Shown here: piece by piece, positions 1-9,806 of the stretch
Numbering within the stretch: the stretch's first letter is position 1
Layout: every line of letters begins with the position of its first letter
NCBI RefSeq assembly: GCF_004792415.1
Contig: NZ_CP038854.1
Coordinates: 186,001 to 250,000, forward strand
From: Pantoea vagans
GTDB lineage: Bacteria > Pseudomonadota > Gammaproteobacteria > Enterobacterales > Enterobacteriaceae
Direction: 5' to 3'
DNA: 64,000 bases
Translations under genes and position numbers: made by a program
The notes under the pieces: model-generated
The model's input: only the letters and a program-made list of their open reading frames with translations
What the model was told of the DNA's origin: nothing
Databases searched by the model: none

Positions 1-636
1 CGCGTAACCGCTGATGATCGATCGCAGCGATAGCGGTTTCTGACGATCGCCCGCCGTTTCAGGCATGGCATACCACAGCCCGGCCAGCGCCAGCGCCGCA
101 ACCGCACCAATCAGCCAGAACAGGGTGCGCCATTCTCCTACGGTCAGAAAAGCCGCGCCTGCCAGCGGCCCGGCCAGCGGGGCGAGCAAGGCAACGTTGG
201 CCATCAGCGCCATCATTTTGATGCTCAGCGACTCCGTGAACGCCTCCTGCACCGCTGCGTAACCCACCGCACCGATAAAGCAGAGGCTGATCCCCTGCAG
301 AAACCGCAGCAGGACAAACTGCTCAATGCTTTGTACCCAGTGAGTCGCGATACAGGAGAGCATAAAAAAGGCCACGCCGCTGAGCAGCACCGGACGCCGC
401 CCGATGCGATCCGAGAGCGGACCCAGCAGCCACTGCAGCAGTATGCCACCGAACAGATAGGCAGTGAGCGAAGTGGAGACCCACTCTGGCCCGACTTTAA
501 ATTCCTGGGTCACCAGTAGCATGCCGGGCTGAATCATGTCATGGGCGATATAGGTAGCGAACTCGAACAGCACCAGAGAAAGCGGAAAGATCAGATGTCG
601 CCGGGTCAGCTTTGCCAGCGGTTGAAAAGAAGCCAT
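1..636 (-). CDS. dfoS: MFS exporter of the desferrioxamine operon (N-terminal part, runs off window)
   Basis: Major facilitator superfamily inner-membrane transporter; about 212 N-terminal residues are visible and the C-terminus lies beyond base 1. The chain is strongly hydrophobic and carries the MFS loop 2-3 signature [11 protein letters not shown] near residue 70, in the style of MdfA/Bcr drug exporters. I chose the ATG at 636 because AGGA lies about 7 nt upstream; an in-frame ATG at 660 lacks a ribosome site. It is the last gene of the leftward dfoJ-dfoA-dfoC run, where Erwinia and Pantoea keep the exporter DfoS. Function as a siderophore exporter is inferred from position; the sequence alone only says MFS. 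Confidence 0.8.
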   Translation of the reverse strand, partial: MASFQPLAKLTRRHLIFPLSLVLFEFATYIAHDMIQPGMLLVTQEFKVGPEWVSTSLTAYLFGGILLQWLLGPLSDRIGRRPVLLSGVAFFMLSCIATHWVQSIEQFVLLRFLQGISLCFIGAVGYAAVQEAFTESLSIKMMALMANVALLAPLAGPLAGAAFLTVGEWRTLFWLIGAVAALALAGLWYAMPETAGDRQKPLSLRSIISGYA

Positions 637-713
637 TGAAGATTCCTGCAATAAAACCATTAAAAAAGCGGCCACCAGGGTGACCGCATAATTATATAGT
701 GACAGTGTAACGC

Positions 714-3068
714 TTATCGCCAGCGGGCAATCGGGTTGACCAGCGTACCGGCGAACTTAAGGTTCTCGGCGGGATCGGACAGGTTGATCATCTGCTGGTT
801 ATTCGCCAGCTGCAGGCGGTTCAGGCAGGATCGGGTAAACTCAGGCGCGAACATGTCATAGCGCGCGAACTTAGTCGCATGCTCCGGATGCGCCTGCTGG
901 TAATCCTTCACGCACTGCGCCACTGCCTGCCAGAAATCGTCTTCCGGCAGCGTCTCTGACTGATCGAGAATCGCGCTGATAAAGCGGAAGATGCAGTCAA
1001 ACACATCGGTGAAGATGGAGAGCAACTTAAGCTCCTCCGGCACCTCGACGGCCAGACGCTGCACGCCTTCCGGCAGTACCGCGTCCGGGTTCATCACGGC
1101 GATCTCTTCGCCGATATCCTTCATATAGGCGCTGACCGGAACGTTGTTCTCCAGCAGCATGATCAGGTTTTCACCGTGCGGCATAAACACCAGATCGTGC
1201 TGGTAGAAGCAGTGCAGCAGCGGACTGAGATAGCAGGTCAGATAGCATTCAATCCACTGCTTCGCAGGTAAACCGGAGTCCGCGATCAGCGCGGGCAGCA
1301 GTGGCTGCTGGTGGTGATCGACGTGCAGGAAAGAGGCCATGGTCATCAGACGCTGGCCCGGTTGCAGGCTGGCGGCTGGATTATCACGCCACAGCGCAGC
1401 AAACATCTTTTTATAGGCGGAGTCGCCTTTGATCGCCTGCTCGTAGTAGCGGTTGTGATAGCCAACCGACGCAACTTCACGCAGGATGCGGAAATCACAG
1501 CGTTTCAGCCAGTCATCGCCCGCCACCAGCTGTTCCAGCCAGCCGTTTATCGCGGGTGTTGTCGCCATGTAATAGGGCGACAGGCCGCGCATAAAGCCCA
1601 TGTTAAGTACTGACAGCGCGGTTTTCACGTAACGCTTTTCAGGCTGGCTGCGGTTAAAGAAGGTGCGGATGGACTGCTGCGCCTGGTATGCGTCATCGCC
1701 GGTGCCGAGATAAACAATATCGTGATTAGCAATGTCCGCTGCAAACACGGTCAGCAGTTTGTTCTGCCATTGCCACGGATGTACCGGCATCAGGATATAG
1801 TCCTCTGTTGCCAGCCCTTTCTTTATCAGCTGCGCATTGAACTGTTCCACGGTAGTGTCGCCCAGTTCATCACGCATCAGCTGCTCATAGCTCAGCTCGC
1901 TGAGGCTGGAGAAATGGGCGTTGCGGCGGTGGACCGCGACCCAGATAAGGTGCACGGGTGCGGCCGCTTCCGGCGCATAGGCCAGATAATCCTGTGCATC
2001 GAAGCCAATACGTCCGTTGTTGGCAACAAAGCAGGGATGGCCTTCGGTCATCGCCGCTTCTACCGTCTGGAAATCGGCGGAGACCAGCGCCTGGCTGTCG
2101 GGGTTATTCTTCTGCAGCTTATAAACGCTGCTGCACAGCGTGCTGCTGATCTCTTCCATGTAAGTTGCCAGCAGCGCCTGTGGAATCCCGATCTCGCCGT
2201 TGAACTCAACGATAAACTTCAGCGCATCCAGCGGCAGCGCGTGACCGTTCTCCTGCTTGCGCAGGGAATCTGCGTCGATCTCCCAGTGATCCAGCGCCAG
2301 CCGCGACGCCCGGAAATGGTAAGTTGCTTCACCGCCCGGCACCGCCAGCTGATAACTGCCATCGTCCGTTTCCTGCGGCGCAATGATTTTTTCATGCGCG
2401 AACTCAGCAATTGCTTTGCGGATCAGCATGCGGTTTGCCTGCGCCCAATGGTCGCCCGTCAGATGCGTGCCGTCTGTCAGTGATGGGAGGGTGTTCATGG
2501 TCTGCGACTCCTGCTGTAACGCGTGTTGATAATCTTCCCGCTGGCAGAAGGCCAGCCAGGCGGTTTTATGACCCATGTCGATGGTGTGCTGATAGCGGAA
2601 CCCGGCGCGCTTATTCAGCACGTGAATTTTTTCATTGCGCACGTCCGGTTCGACCACCACGCGACGCACCTCAGGGCGGCTGAACATGTAGTCCATTACC
2701 AGCGTGAAGACCTGCCAGCTGAAGGCTTTGATCGGCTTGCTGGCCGGAGCGATCAGAATGTGCATGCCGTAATCATCAGGCGCGGCCGGATAAAATTTGC
2801 CGACCTCATCGTCACCGGCGCGATAGCACTCAATCAGGCAGATGGGCTGATCGTTGCAGCAGCCAATCAGCGCGGTATGCGGATCCGTTGCCGTCAGCGT
2901 CTGGTAGAACGCCGCGACCTGCTCCAGGCTCTGCTGCTGCATGCCCCAGAAGCGGGCGTAATCGCGGGTGACCCAGCTGTGGATCAGGGGGGCATCGCTC
3001 TCCAGCATGGGTCTCAGGGTGAACGTGCCTGCGGGGCGAACGGCACTGAACAGCGGTTGTGATTTCAT
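714..3068 (-). CDS. dfoC: Desferrioxamine synthetase, acyltransferase-NIS synthetase fusion
   Basis: Builds desferrioxamine from N-hydroxycadaverine: a first domain makes N-hydroxy-N-succinylcadaverine and a second joins and cyclises the units with ATP. The 784-residue product is a fusion. Residues ~1-190 are a GNAT/IucB-like acyltransferase ([31 protein letters not shown]). Residues ~200-784 are an IucA/IucC NIS synthetase ([35 protein letters not shown]). A longer frame upstream begins inside dfoA; ATG 3068 is preferred because GGAG precedes it and it leaves only 1 nt after the dfoA stop. In Streptomyces the two activities are separate proteins (DesC, DesD); the fusion is typical of Erwinia and Pantoea. 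Confidence 0.93.
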   Translation of the reverse strand: MKSQPLFSAVRPAGTFTLRPMLESDAPLIHSWVTRDYARFWGMQQQSLEQVAAFYQTLTATDPHTALIGCCNDQPICLIECYRAGDDEVGKFYPAAPDDYGMHILIAPASKPIKAFSWQVFTLVMDYMFSRPEVRRVVVEPDVRNEKIHVLNKRAGFRYQHTIDMGHKTAWLAFCQREDYQHALQQESQTMNTLPSLTDGTHLTGDHWAQANRMLIRKAIAEFAHEKIIAPQETDDGSYQLAVPGGEATYHFRASRLALDHWEIDADSLRKQENGHALPLDALKFIVEFNGEIGIPQALLATYMEEISSTLCSSVYKLQKNNPDSQALVSADFQTVEAAMTEGHPCFVANNGRIGFDAQDYLAYAPEAAAPVHLIWVAVHRRNAHFSSLSELSYEQLMRDELGDTTVEQFNAQLIKKGLATEDYILMPVHPWQWQNKLLTVFAADIANHDIVYLGTGDDAYQAQQSIRTFFNRSQPEKRYVKTALSVLNMGFMRGLSPYYMATTPAINGWLEQLVAGDDWLKRCDFRILREVASVGYHNRYYEQAIKGDSAYKKMFAALWRDNPAASLQPGQRLMTMASFLHVDHHQQPLLPALIADSGLPAKQWIECYLTCYLSPLLHCFYQHDLVFMPHGENLIMLLENNVPVSAYMKDIGEEIAVMNPDAVLPEGVQRLAVEVPEELKLLSIFTDVFDCIFRFISAILDQSETLPEDDFWQAVAQCVKDYQQAHPEHATKFARYDMFAPEFTRSCLNRLQLANNQQMINLSDPAENLKFAGTLVNPIARWR

Positions 3069-3069
3069 C

Positions 3070-4362
3070 TCAGTGCTCCGATTTAGCCGGGAAGGTCTGG
3101 AAGGCGATCTGGCGCTCAACCGGGTAGACCTCGCGTCCGGTCAGTTCACGCAGCAGCACAGAGTTGCGGTAGCAGGCCATGCCGAGATCCGGCGTAACAA
3201 AGCCGTGGGTATGCAGTTCGGCGTTCTGCACGAAGATCTGATTATGATGATCGATGCTGTAGTTGCGCTGCACGTCGTAGCGGCCTTTGTCATCCCAGCG
3301 CAGGCGTGCGGTGATGCCTTCTAAAAACATCGGCGGCTGATAGTGATAGCCGGTCGCCATCACCAGTCCTTCGGTGCGACGGGTGAAGGTGCAATCCTGC
3401 TCCTCCTGATGCAGCGTCAGCTCGAATTCGCCCTGTGGCAGCCAGCGCATTGCGGTCAGCGCCGAGTGGGTGAAGAGGTTGACGTTGAGATCACCGTCGA
3501 GCTGTTTCACATACATCAGGTCATAAATGTCATTGATTAAGCTGCTGTTGATGCCTTTATAGAGATTCTTATGGCGCGCATTCAGCTCATCACGGGTCGT
3601 GGCGGGCAGGGCGTGGAAATAGTCGACCCACTCTGGTGAGGTCATTTCCAGCGTGAGCTTGGTGTACTCCAGTGGATAGAAACGCGGCGCGCGGGTGATC
3701 CAGTTGAGCTGATAACCAAAGCGGTCAATATCGGTCAGCAGGTCGTAGTAAATTTCCGCGGCGCTCTGGCCGCTGCCGAGTACGGTAATCGAACGTTTCT
3801 GCTGCAGTTCTGCTTTGCTAGCCAGATAGTGGCTGGAGTGCGTCAGGCGCTGACGATGCGGCTGGCTGCACGCTGGCATCCAGGCCTTCGGCCCGGTGCC
3901 GAGGACCAGATGACGCGCCTGATAGCGTTGCTTTTCACCACTTCGGGTGTCGGTCACCTGCAGGTGATAGATCCCGGCGGCCTCGTCATAGCTGACATAC
4001 TCGACATGGCTGTTCCAGCGCAGATTAGAGAGTTTTGAGCTGGCCCACTGGCAGTACTGGTTGTACTCTTTGCGCATCAGGAAGAAGTCTTCACGGATAT
4101 AAAAAGAGTATAACTTTCCCTTTTCCTTCATGTAGTTGAGCAGACTGTACGGGCTGGTGGGATCGGCAAGCGTCACCAGGTCGGCCATAAACGGCGTCTG
4201 CAGATGCGCATTTTCCAGCATCATGCCGGTGTGCCAGTCAAAGCCCGGATTCTCATCCAGGAACAGGCCATTCAGCCCTTCAACCGGCTCGCTCAGACAG
4301 GCCAGGCTCAGGTTGAACGGGCCGATGCCGATACCAATAAAGTCATAAACGGGATTATTCAT
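3070..4362 (-). CDS. dfoA: Cadaverine N-monooxygenase
   Basis: FAD- and NADPH-dependent N-hydroxylase of the IucD/PvdA family, converting cadaverine to N-hydroxycadaverine, the hydroxamate precursor. The 430-residue protein has the N-terminal FAD motif GIGIGPFNLSLA, a central NADPH-binding segment VLGSGQSAAEIYYDLL and the C-terminal ATGYHY sequence of N-hydroxylating monooxygenases. ATG 4362 has GGAG about 8 nt upstream; nine residues of longer open frame extend into the dfoJ tail. It sits between dfoJ (1 nt away) and dfoC (1 nt away), so the three are almost certainly co-transcribed and translationally coupled. Lysine or ornithine specificity is excluded only by context. Confidence 0.93.
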   Translation of the reverse strand: MNNPVYDFIGIGIGPFNLSLACLSEPVEGLNGLFLDENPGFDWHTGMMLENAHLQTPFMADLVTLADPTSPYSLLNYMKEKGKLYSFYIREDFFLMRKEYNQYCQWASSKLSNLRWNSHVEYVSYDEAAGIYHLQVTDTRSGEKQRYQARHLVLGTGPKAWMPACSQPHRQRLTHSSHYLASKAELQQKRSITVLGSGQSAAEIYYDLLTDIDRFGYQLNWITRAPRFYPLEYTKLTLEMTSPEWVDYFHALPATTRDELNARHKNLYKGINSSLINDIYDLMYVKQLDGDLNVNLFTHSALTAMRWLPQGEFELTLHQEEQDCTFTRRTEGLVMATGYHYQPPMFLEGITARLRWDDKGRYDVQRNYSIDHHNQIFVQNAELHTHGFVTPDLGMACYRNSVLLRELTGREVYPVERQIAFQTFPAKSEH

Positions 4363-4363
4363 T

Positions 4364-5926
4364 TCAGATCTCTCCATGATTCGCCGCACTCAGCGCAGAG
4401 GCACGCACCTGTTCGCGGCCATAGTGCGCAATCAGGCTCAGTACATCTTCAATGTCGGCCGTGGTCGTGGTGGGATTTAACAGGGTAAATTTCAGGTACT
4501 GACGCCCGTCGACTTTGGTGCCCGCAATCACCGCATTACCGGAACGGAACAGCGCTTTACGGATGGCAGCGTTGATCTCGTCGATCTGCGCGTCGCTGGC
4601 ATGTTTGCCGGGAACGTAGCGGAAAATCTGGGTCGTCAGCTCAGGCGCATGCAGCACTTCAATGGCAGGATGCGCAGTTAACAGCTGGTGCGCGGCCTGA
4701 GTCAGATCTATCAGCGTATCGAAGGCGTCACCCAGCGCCGCCGGGCCCATCACGCGCAGTGTCAGCCACATTTTCAGGGCGTCAAAACGGCGGGTGGTCT
4801 GAATACTTTTGTTAACCAGATTCGGCGTGCCTTCCTGCTGCGCGCTGAGTGGATTCAGGTAATCTGCATGGTGCGTGACATGCTTCAGGTCATGGCTGTC
4901 GCGCACAAAGAAGGCGCCGCAGCTGACGGTCTGGAAGAACGATTTGTGATAATCGACAGTGACGGAGTCAGCACGCTCAATGCCGTCCAGCCGTGCGCGA
5001 TGGTTTTCAGAGACCAGCAGGCCGCAGCCGTAAGCGGCATCAACGTGCATCCACAGACCGTAATCGTCACAGAGACGGGCGATGTCGGGCAGCGGATCGA
5101 TGCTGCCAAAGTCGGTGGTGCCGCTGGTGGCAACCACGGCAATCGGGATCAGCCCTTCACTGCGGCAGCGTACGATCTCCTCTTCCAGGCATTTTGCATC
5201 CATGCGGTAGTGGTCGTCGTGATCAACGGCGATAACCGCGTCATAGCCCAGACCCAGAATCGCCATCGACTTCTGAATACTGAAGTGGCTGAGCTTCGAG
5301 GTAAACACCCGCCACTTAGATGCCGTCTCCGGCAGGCCGCGATGCTTAATCAGATGCCCCGGATGATGTTCCGCACACCAGCTGTCACGCGCCAGCAGCA
5401 TCGCCATCAGGTTGGACTGGGTGCCGCCGCTGGTAAAGATCCCGTCCGATCCGGCAGGCAGGCCAATACGGCCCAGCGTCCAGTCGATCACCTTCTGTTC
5501 AATCAGCGTGCCGCCGGCACTCTGATCCCAGGTATCAACCGAGCTGTTCACCGCCGCCATAATCTGTTCGGCCATCAGAGAGGGCAGCACGACCGGGCAG
5601 TTCAGGTGCGCAAGGTATTTAGGATGGTGGAACCAGACGGCGTCACGCAGATAGAGCTGACTAAGCTCTGCCAGCGCGTCATCGTTATTGCCCAGTGGAC
5701 GATCGAGATCGACATCGCTGAACTCCGCCGCCAGTTCGTGGGGCAGAATCCCGCTGAAAGGCTTCTCTACGCCAGTAACGGTGCGTGTCATCAGCGCCAG
5801 CACCTCCTGAGTCTGCTGCGACCAGGCCGCCAGTTGCTGATCGTTAAAAATAGCCGTTTCGGCTCCGCTGGCATTGGAGGCTGGCGCGAGGTCCAGTGCC
5901 GTCTGAGTGGATGAGCGTAAAAGCAT
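4364..5926 (-). CDS. dfoJ: Lysine decarboxylase for desferrioxamine (PLP, group II)
   Basis: First enzyme of the pathway, decarboxylating L-lysine to cadaverine. The 520-residue protein belongs to the group II PLP decarboxylases (DesA, glutamate and aromatic amino acid decarboxylases). It shows FTSGGTQSNLMAML for phosphate binding, HVDAAYG with the PLP-nitrogen aspartate, and DYHKSFFQ with the Schiff-base lysine. It is first in the operon and lies about 215 bp downstream of a strong Fur box, so iron-repressed expression of dfoJACS is expected. The leader between the predicted promoter and ATG is unusually long at about 200 nt. Confidence 0.93.
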   Translation of the reverse strand: MLLRSSTQTALDLAPASNASGAETAIFNDQQLAAWSQQTQEVLALMTRTVTGVEKPFSGILPHELAAEFSDVDLDRPLGNNDDALAELSQLYLRDAVWFHHPKYLAHLNCPVVLPSLMAEQIMAAVNSSVDTWDQSAGGTLIEQKVIDWTLGRIGLPAGSDGIFTSGGTQSNLMAMLLARDSWCAEHHPGHLIKHRGLPETASKWRVFTSKLSHFSIQKSMAILGLGYDAVIAVDHDDHYRMDAKCLEEEIVRCRSEGLIPIAVVATSGTTDFGSIDPLPDIARLCDDYGLWMHVDAAYGCGLLVSENHRARLDGIERADSVTVDYHKSFFQTVSCGAFFVRDSHDLKHVTHHADYLNPLSAQQEGTPNLVNKSIQTTRRFDALKMWLTLRVMGPAALGDAFDTLIDLTQAAHQLLTAHPAIEVLHAPELTTQIFRYVPGKHASDAQIDEINAAIRKALFRSGNAVIAGTKVDGRQYLKFTLLNPTTTTADIEDVLSLIAHYGREQVRASALSAANHGEI

Positions 5927-6141
5927 TTTCAGTTCCTGTGCGTGAATACCAGTGACCCTGCCGACACAACGTCAGCAGCGTTAGAAATCCGCTCAACAAC
6001 TCCAGTAAACATAAAACTAACTAACCAGATAAAAACCCTGACCATTACGTGGATTAGTGTTTTCACCTTAAAAAGAGAAAATACCGCATATTATTTGTGG
6101 ATTTGGCAGCGTTTAACGCTTTGTTATATGCGGATGAGAGT
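5927..6141 (-). other. Long untranslated leader of the dfo operon
   Basis: About 200 nt separate the predicted dfo promoter from the dfoJ ATG. A 67-codon frame on the opposite strand has no ribosome site or recognisable domain and I do not believe it. I see no known riboswitch signature here. Confidence 0.4.
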
Positions 6142-6160
6142 GTAAATGTTAATCATTATC
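6142..6160 (-). promoter_or_regulatory. Fur box of the dfo operon
   Basis: Nineteen bases match the classical Fur consensus at 16 positions, including an uninterrupted AATCATTATC. The box covers the spacer and -10 of a plausible leftward promoter (-35 TTGAAT at 6166-6161, -10 TACACT at 6144-6139), which would give direct iron-dependent repression. Confidence 0.85.
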
Positions 6161-6213
6161 ATTCAATTGTTTTGTTGTTAAATTTTATTTATTAGTATGT
6201 CTAATGTTGAAAG

Positions 6214-6229
6214 TGTGATTCAGATCACT
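6214..6229. promoter_or_regulatory. CRP site upstream of the dfo promoter
   Basis: TGTGATTCAGATCACT matches the CRP consensus TGTGA-N6-TCACA at 9 of 10 fixed bases. It lies about 60 bp upstream of the Fur box, near -90 relative to the inferred dfo start point, a position from which CRP can activate. The nearest other gene end is the PTS IIC stop, so dfo is the only obvious target. Confidence 0.65.
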
Positions 6230-6409
6230 TTTTGCGTTCGGAATAGTCCTTTTTTTGGATGTGATTAACACCAGTTATTTGTCAGTTGTTGGGGGGTGAG
6301 AGATTGGTTGCGGACTAAAAAAGATTGCGAACGGTGACCCAGGGCGATGCATATTGAGGCTCATTCAGAGGGGCAGAAAGACGGGGCCGGAAGCAGATGA
6401 AACAGAAAC

Positions 6410-6440
6410 ACCCCGAAAGGGCTAAATGCCCTTCCGGGGT
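6410..6440 (-). terminator. Terminator after the PTS operon
   Basis: A 13-bp stem with one mismatch (ACCCCGGAAGGGC / GCCCTTTCGGGGT on the minus strand) and a 5-nt loop, followed by a T-rich run, just downstream of the IIC stop. Confidence 0.75.
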
Positions 6441-6455
6441 TATTACGCGTTCTGA

Positions 6456-7829
6456 TTACCCCGCGTTCGGTTCAGCAGGAACTTTCTTTTTGGCCATAAA
6501 GTTATAAACCACAAGCAGGCCAAAAATGCCGGTGATAATCAGGGTGATGGTTCCCTTATCCATAAAGTGCGCCATATTACCGAGCAGGATGCCTGTGACG
6601 CCAAAATCTGTATCCGAGAAAGTGGTGTTGGTCAGTCCAATCTGACCGAGTACCGGCAGCAGGGCGACAGGCAGGAAGGTGATTAACAGGCCATGCGCAA
6701 AGGCGCCGCAGATTGCTCCGCGTTTGCCACCGGTCGCATTACCAAACACGCCGGCTGTCGCACCGCAGAAGAAGTGAGGAACCACACCGGGCAGAATCAA
6801 TACCCAATGCAGCTGACCCAGGACAAACAGTCCGACCAGGCCACCGACAAAGCTGGAGATAAAGCCAACCAGCACCGCATTCGGTGCATAGGGAAAGACA
6901 ATCGGGCAATCGAGCGCGGGTCTGGCTTCCGGCACCAGTTTTTCTGAAAAGCCGGTAAAGGCCGGGACAATTTCAGCCAGAATTAAACGCACGCCCTGCA
7001 GAATGATAAAGACGCCAGCGGCAAAGGTTATGGCCTGAATAAAGGAGTACACCAGGTAGTTCTGACCATTGCTGAAATTAGCCTCTACATACGCTTTACC
7101 GGCGGAGACCGACAGGATTAAATAGATAATCATCATCGTCAGCGAGATAGAGATGGTACTGTCGCGCAAAAAACTCAGGTTTTTTGGCATGTTCATCTCT
7201 TCGGTGGATTTCGATCCCTTACCCACCACAGAACCGATCCAGCCCGATAAGACATAACCAATGGTCCCGGTATGCGCCAGCGCGACATGGTCGCCTCCGA
7301 TGATCTTACGCATATAGGGCTGGGCGATAGCCGGGAAGGTAGCCATCAGAATACCCAACAGCAGTGACCCGGTGTAAATAAGCTGAAGACCTTCAAAACC
7401 GGCGACCGATAAAATAATCGCGATCATACAGGCCATATAAAACGTCACATGTCCTGACAGATAGATATATTTAAGTCGGGTAAATCGGGCGACCACGATG
7501 TTAGCAACCATGCCGAAGGCCATGATCATGGTGGTTGGCGCACCATATTTAGCCAGCGCGATAGAGACCATCGCTTCGTTATTTGGAATGATGCCCTGAA
7601 CATCAAACGCATGCTTGAAAATGTCGCCCAGTGGCGTCAGAGAACCGACCAGAACGGTCGCGCCACCTGCCAGCACCAGAAAGCCCAGAATGGTTTTTAC
7701 CGTACCCTTAATCACATCAGGAAACGGCTTCTTCTGCGCAATCAGTCCGAAAAATGCCACCAGCCCGACCAGAATTGAGGGCACTTTCAGTACATCGACG
7801 ACGAACTGCAAAAGATTTTGAGTAAACAT
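6456..7829 (-). CDS. PTS EIIC, ascorbate (UlaA) family
   Basis: Membrane channel component of a phosphotransferase system that takes up and phosphorylates its substrate. At 457 residues it is close to UlaA (about 465) and has the family look: N-terminal LLQFVVDVLKVPSILVGLVAF, a long run of hydrophobic segments and conserved GATAGVFGNATGGKRGA near residue 350. It is the last gene of the IIA-IIB-IIC run, all leftward. Substrate cannot be read from sequence; UlaA relatives also handle pentitols and other sugar acids, and no ula catabolic genes are adjacent. Confidence 0.85.
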   Translation of the reverse strand: MFTQNLLQFVVDVLKVPSILVGLVAFFGLIAQKKPFPDVIKGTVKTILGFLVLAGGATVLVGSLTPLGDIFKHAFDVQGIIPNNEAMVSIALAKYGAPTTMIMAFGMVANIVVARFTRLKYIYLSGHVTFYMACMIAIILSVAGFEGLQLIYTGSLLLGILMATFPAIAQPYMRKIIGGDHVALAHTGTIGYVLSGWIGSVVGKGSKSTEEMNMPKNLSFLRDSTISISLTMMIIYLILSVSAGKAYVEANFSNGQNYLVYSFIQAITFAAGVFIILQGVRLILAEIVPAFTGFSEKLVPEARPALDCPIVFPYAPNAVLVGFISSFVGGLVGLFVLGQLHWVLILPGVVPHFFCGATAGVFGNATGGKRGAICGAFAHGLLITFLPVALLPVLGQIGLTNTTFSDTDFGVTGILLGNMAHFMDKGTITLIITGIFGLLVVYNFMAKKKVPAEPNAG

Positions 7830-7868
7830 ATTAACCTCGAGGATAAGGCGTTTATCTGATTATTCGCG

Positions 7869-8141
7869 TCAGTTTTTCTCAAAATACTCGCGTATTTTTT
7901 GCTCCACTTCTTTCAGGTCGATAATATTGTTGATGATGATAACCTTCTGTTCCGGCAGGTTTGCGCTGTAGGCAATATCTTTTGCCATCACAAATACATC
8001 CGCCACGTCAGGAGTAACAGAGCCAAGATCCGAATGTTCAACTTCCGCTTCAACGCCGATTGTTTTAAGCACTTTTTTGATGTTCATTTCCATCATAAAG
8101 CTGCTGCCCAGACCTGAACCACACACTGCCATAATCTTCAT
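7869..8141 (-). CDS. PTS EIIB, UlaB/galactitol-type
   Basis: Cytosolic phosphocarrier that passes phosphate from IIA to the sugar. The 90-residue protein begins MKIMAVCGSGLGSS; the cysteine at about residue 7 is the phosphorylated residue and the glycine-serine loop is the usual phosphate cradle. ATG 8141 has GAGG about 8 nt upstream, whereas the ATG four codons earlier has none. It lies 40 nt before EIIC and 48 nt after EIIA in one transcript. Confidence 0.88.
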   Translation of the reverse strand: MKIMAVCGSGLGSSFMMEMNIKKVLKTIGVEAEVEHSDLGSVTPDVADVFVMAKDIAYSANLPEQKVIIINNIIDLKEVEQKIREYFEKN

Positions 8142-8189
8142 ATCAAACCTCATTAACTGTTGATTAAAAGTCGTATTTTAACCGGCGGA

Positions 8190-8639
8190 TCAGACGCCTG
8201 ATAAAATCGTCATGAGCGCGTCCTGGCTGTTCGCATTAAAGAGCCGTGCCATGATGTTTTCATCGGACAGAACTTCTGCCAGCTGGGAAATCATTTCGAT
8301 ATGGCTATTACTGTCCGGTGCTGAAAACATAAAAATCGCTTTTACCGGATCGTTCTCTTCAGAGTCAAAATTCACGGGTGTGCCCAGCAGCACAATCGAC
8401 AAGCCCAGTTTGTGCGCGCCTTCCTCAGGGCGCGCGTGAGACATAGCAATCTGCGGCGCGATAACAAAAAAGGGACCGATCTCCTCTTTTTGTCGAATAA
8501 TGGCATCAATATAATCCTGCGATATTGCGCCTTCTTTGAGCAGAGGACGCCCGGCTATCGCTATCGCGTCCTGCCAGTCCGCAACGTGTTCAACGTACTG
8601 GACTTTCTCGTTGTTTAACCACTTCGCCAGGTGTGACAT
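8190..8639 (-). CDS. PTS EIIA, mannitol/fructose-type (UlaC-like)
   Basis: First carrier of the PTS, receiving phosphate from HPr. The 149-residue protein is a single PTS_EIIA type-2 domain with the active histidine in IAMSHARPEEGA near residue 68 and the family segment IFMFSAPDSNSHIEMISQLAEVL. It is the promoter-proximal gene, facing away from the GntR regulator about 430 bp upstream. Confidence 0.88.
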   Translation of the reverse strand: MSHLAKWLNNEKVQYVEHVADWQDAIAIAGRPLLKEGAISQDYIDAIIRQKEEIGPFFVIAPQIAMSHARPEEGAHKLGLSIVLLGTPVNFDSEENDPVKAIFMFSAPDSNSHIEMISQLAEVLSDENIMARLFNANSQDALMTILSGV

Positions 8640-9071
8640 CGCTTTAATCCCTCTCAGAATGCATGAGTATGTACAGTCAGTTTTTTTTAAATGCTCCCTT
8701 CACCCTTTTTAACTGCGCCTGCAGACCATATAAGCTCAGGATAATGAAGGACATGATTTTATTAAAAAACCCACTATTCATAGCGTTACGAAAAAATCAG
8801 TTGCTGACTGCGGGCGTAAGGTTATATTTCATCTTCGTCATCACATCTGTACATGTTGAAGATGTCTAGTCATCCTGATGATGTCCTTCGACGTGTACGG
8901 ACACAACCTGTAAAGTTAAAATATTGCTGAACAGCCTTAACATCAGTGCCATTTTGATAAGTTGGTCACATATTGAGGTAGCCGAAGTAGTACTTGTCCG
9001 GCAATGTCAGGCAGAACTGTACTGACACGGATTGATGGCGTTTCACCTTCATGCATACAGGAAGACATTCG
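8640..9071. promoter_or_regulatory. Divergent control region between PTS operon and GntR gene
   Basis: No gene is visible. It holds two near-identical 11-mers, TGTACGGACAC at 8894-8904 and TGTACTGACAC at 9018-9028; the first lies within the short palindrome GTGTACGGACAC. An inverted ACATCT/AGATGT pair lies near 8850. These are the best operator candidates for the adjacent GntR-type protein. Confidence 0.4.
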
Positions 9072-9806
9072 ATGGTTGATGGCATCACAGAAAAGCAAAA
9101 AGAGGTTGTAGATTACATCCTCAATAAAATTAAGGATGATGGCCTTCGCCCCGGAGAAAAGCTGGATACCGAAATATCCATCGCAAAAAATATCGGTATT
9201 ACCCGTGCGACGGTTCGTGAAGCGACACGTATTCTGATTGAGCAGCAGAGAATCTACCGCGTTAAAGGTTCAGGTATCTTTGTGGGTTCCACTGAAATAA
9301 GCAGCCAGGCACATCGATACCATGTGCTTTCACCGTTTGATTTTCAGGCGCAACGAAAAGGTCATAAAGGCGTCAGGAAAATCATTTCAGTCAGCATCAT
9401 TAAGGTCCCATCAGCCGATATGGCGCAGGCGCTCCGTATTAAAAACAGCGATCAGATTTATAAAATTTTACGTCTGATGTGTTTCGATGATATCCCCGTA
9501 GCTCTCGAACATATTCATCTGCCGGTGAATATGTTTAATAGCCTTGAGTTCAGCAAGCTGGAAGTCTCAAAGTATGCCTATATTGAAGAGGTTACCGGTA
9601 AGAAAGTGCAGCTCAGGGATCAGCATCTGACGGCCGTGAACCTCACGGATTCACAGACCCTGACGCTGCTTAACTTAGCGGCAGGGGATGCGGTCATTCA
9701 GCTCAATGAGACGGTTTTCCTTGATGACGGTGTTCCCTGTGAAGTGAATGTGGCGATTATTAACACCCGACATTTCCCGTTGAAGCAAAATTCACAGCGG
9801 CCTTAG
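9072..9806 (+). CDS. GntR/HutC-family regulator with UTRA domain
   Basis: Ligand-responsive DNA-binding protein, 244 residues. Residues ~1-75 form the GntR winged helix (EKLDTEISIAKNIGITRATVREA, then KGSGIFVG); residues ~90-240 match a UTRA effector-binding domain (MCFDDIPVALEHIHLP). AGGAAG sits 7 nt before ATG 9072, so I prefer it to the ATG at 9051. Divergent position makes it the likely regulator of the PTS genes, with the PTS substrate or its phosphate as probable effector. That link is inference. Confidence 0.85.
   Translation: MVDGITEKQKEVVDYILNKIKDDGLRPGEKLDTEISIAKNIGITRATVREATRILIEQQRIYRVKGSGIFVGSTEISSQAHRYHVLSPFDFQAQRKGHKGVRKIISVSIIKVPSADMAQALRIKNSDQIYKILRLMCFDDIPVALEHIHLPVNMFNSLEFSKLEVSKYAYIEEVTGKKVQLRDQHLTAVNLTDSQTLTLLNLAAGDAVIQLNETVFLDDGVPCEVNVAIINTRHFPLKQNSQRP

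Noticed and set aside
1722..2483. 253-codon plus-strand frame inside dfoC
   Set aside because: Lies antisense to a well-supported biosynthetic gene, with no ribosome site or domain; typical shadow frame in GC-rich DNA.
4688..5914. 408-codon plus-strand frame inside dfoJ
   Set aside because: Fully antisense to a clear PLP decarboxylase; low-complexity R/Q/H-rich product.
5942..6145. 67-codon frame in the dfo leader
   Set aside because: No ribosome site, no family resemblance, and it would run antisense through the Fur-controlled leader.
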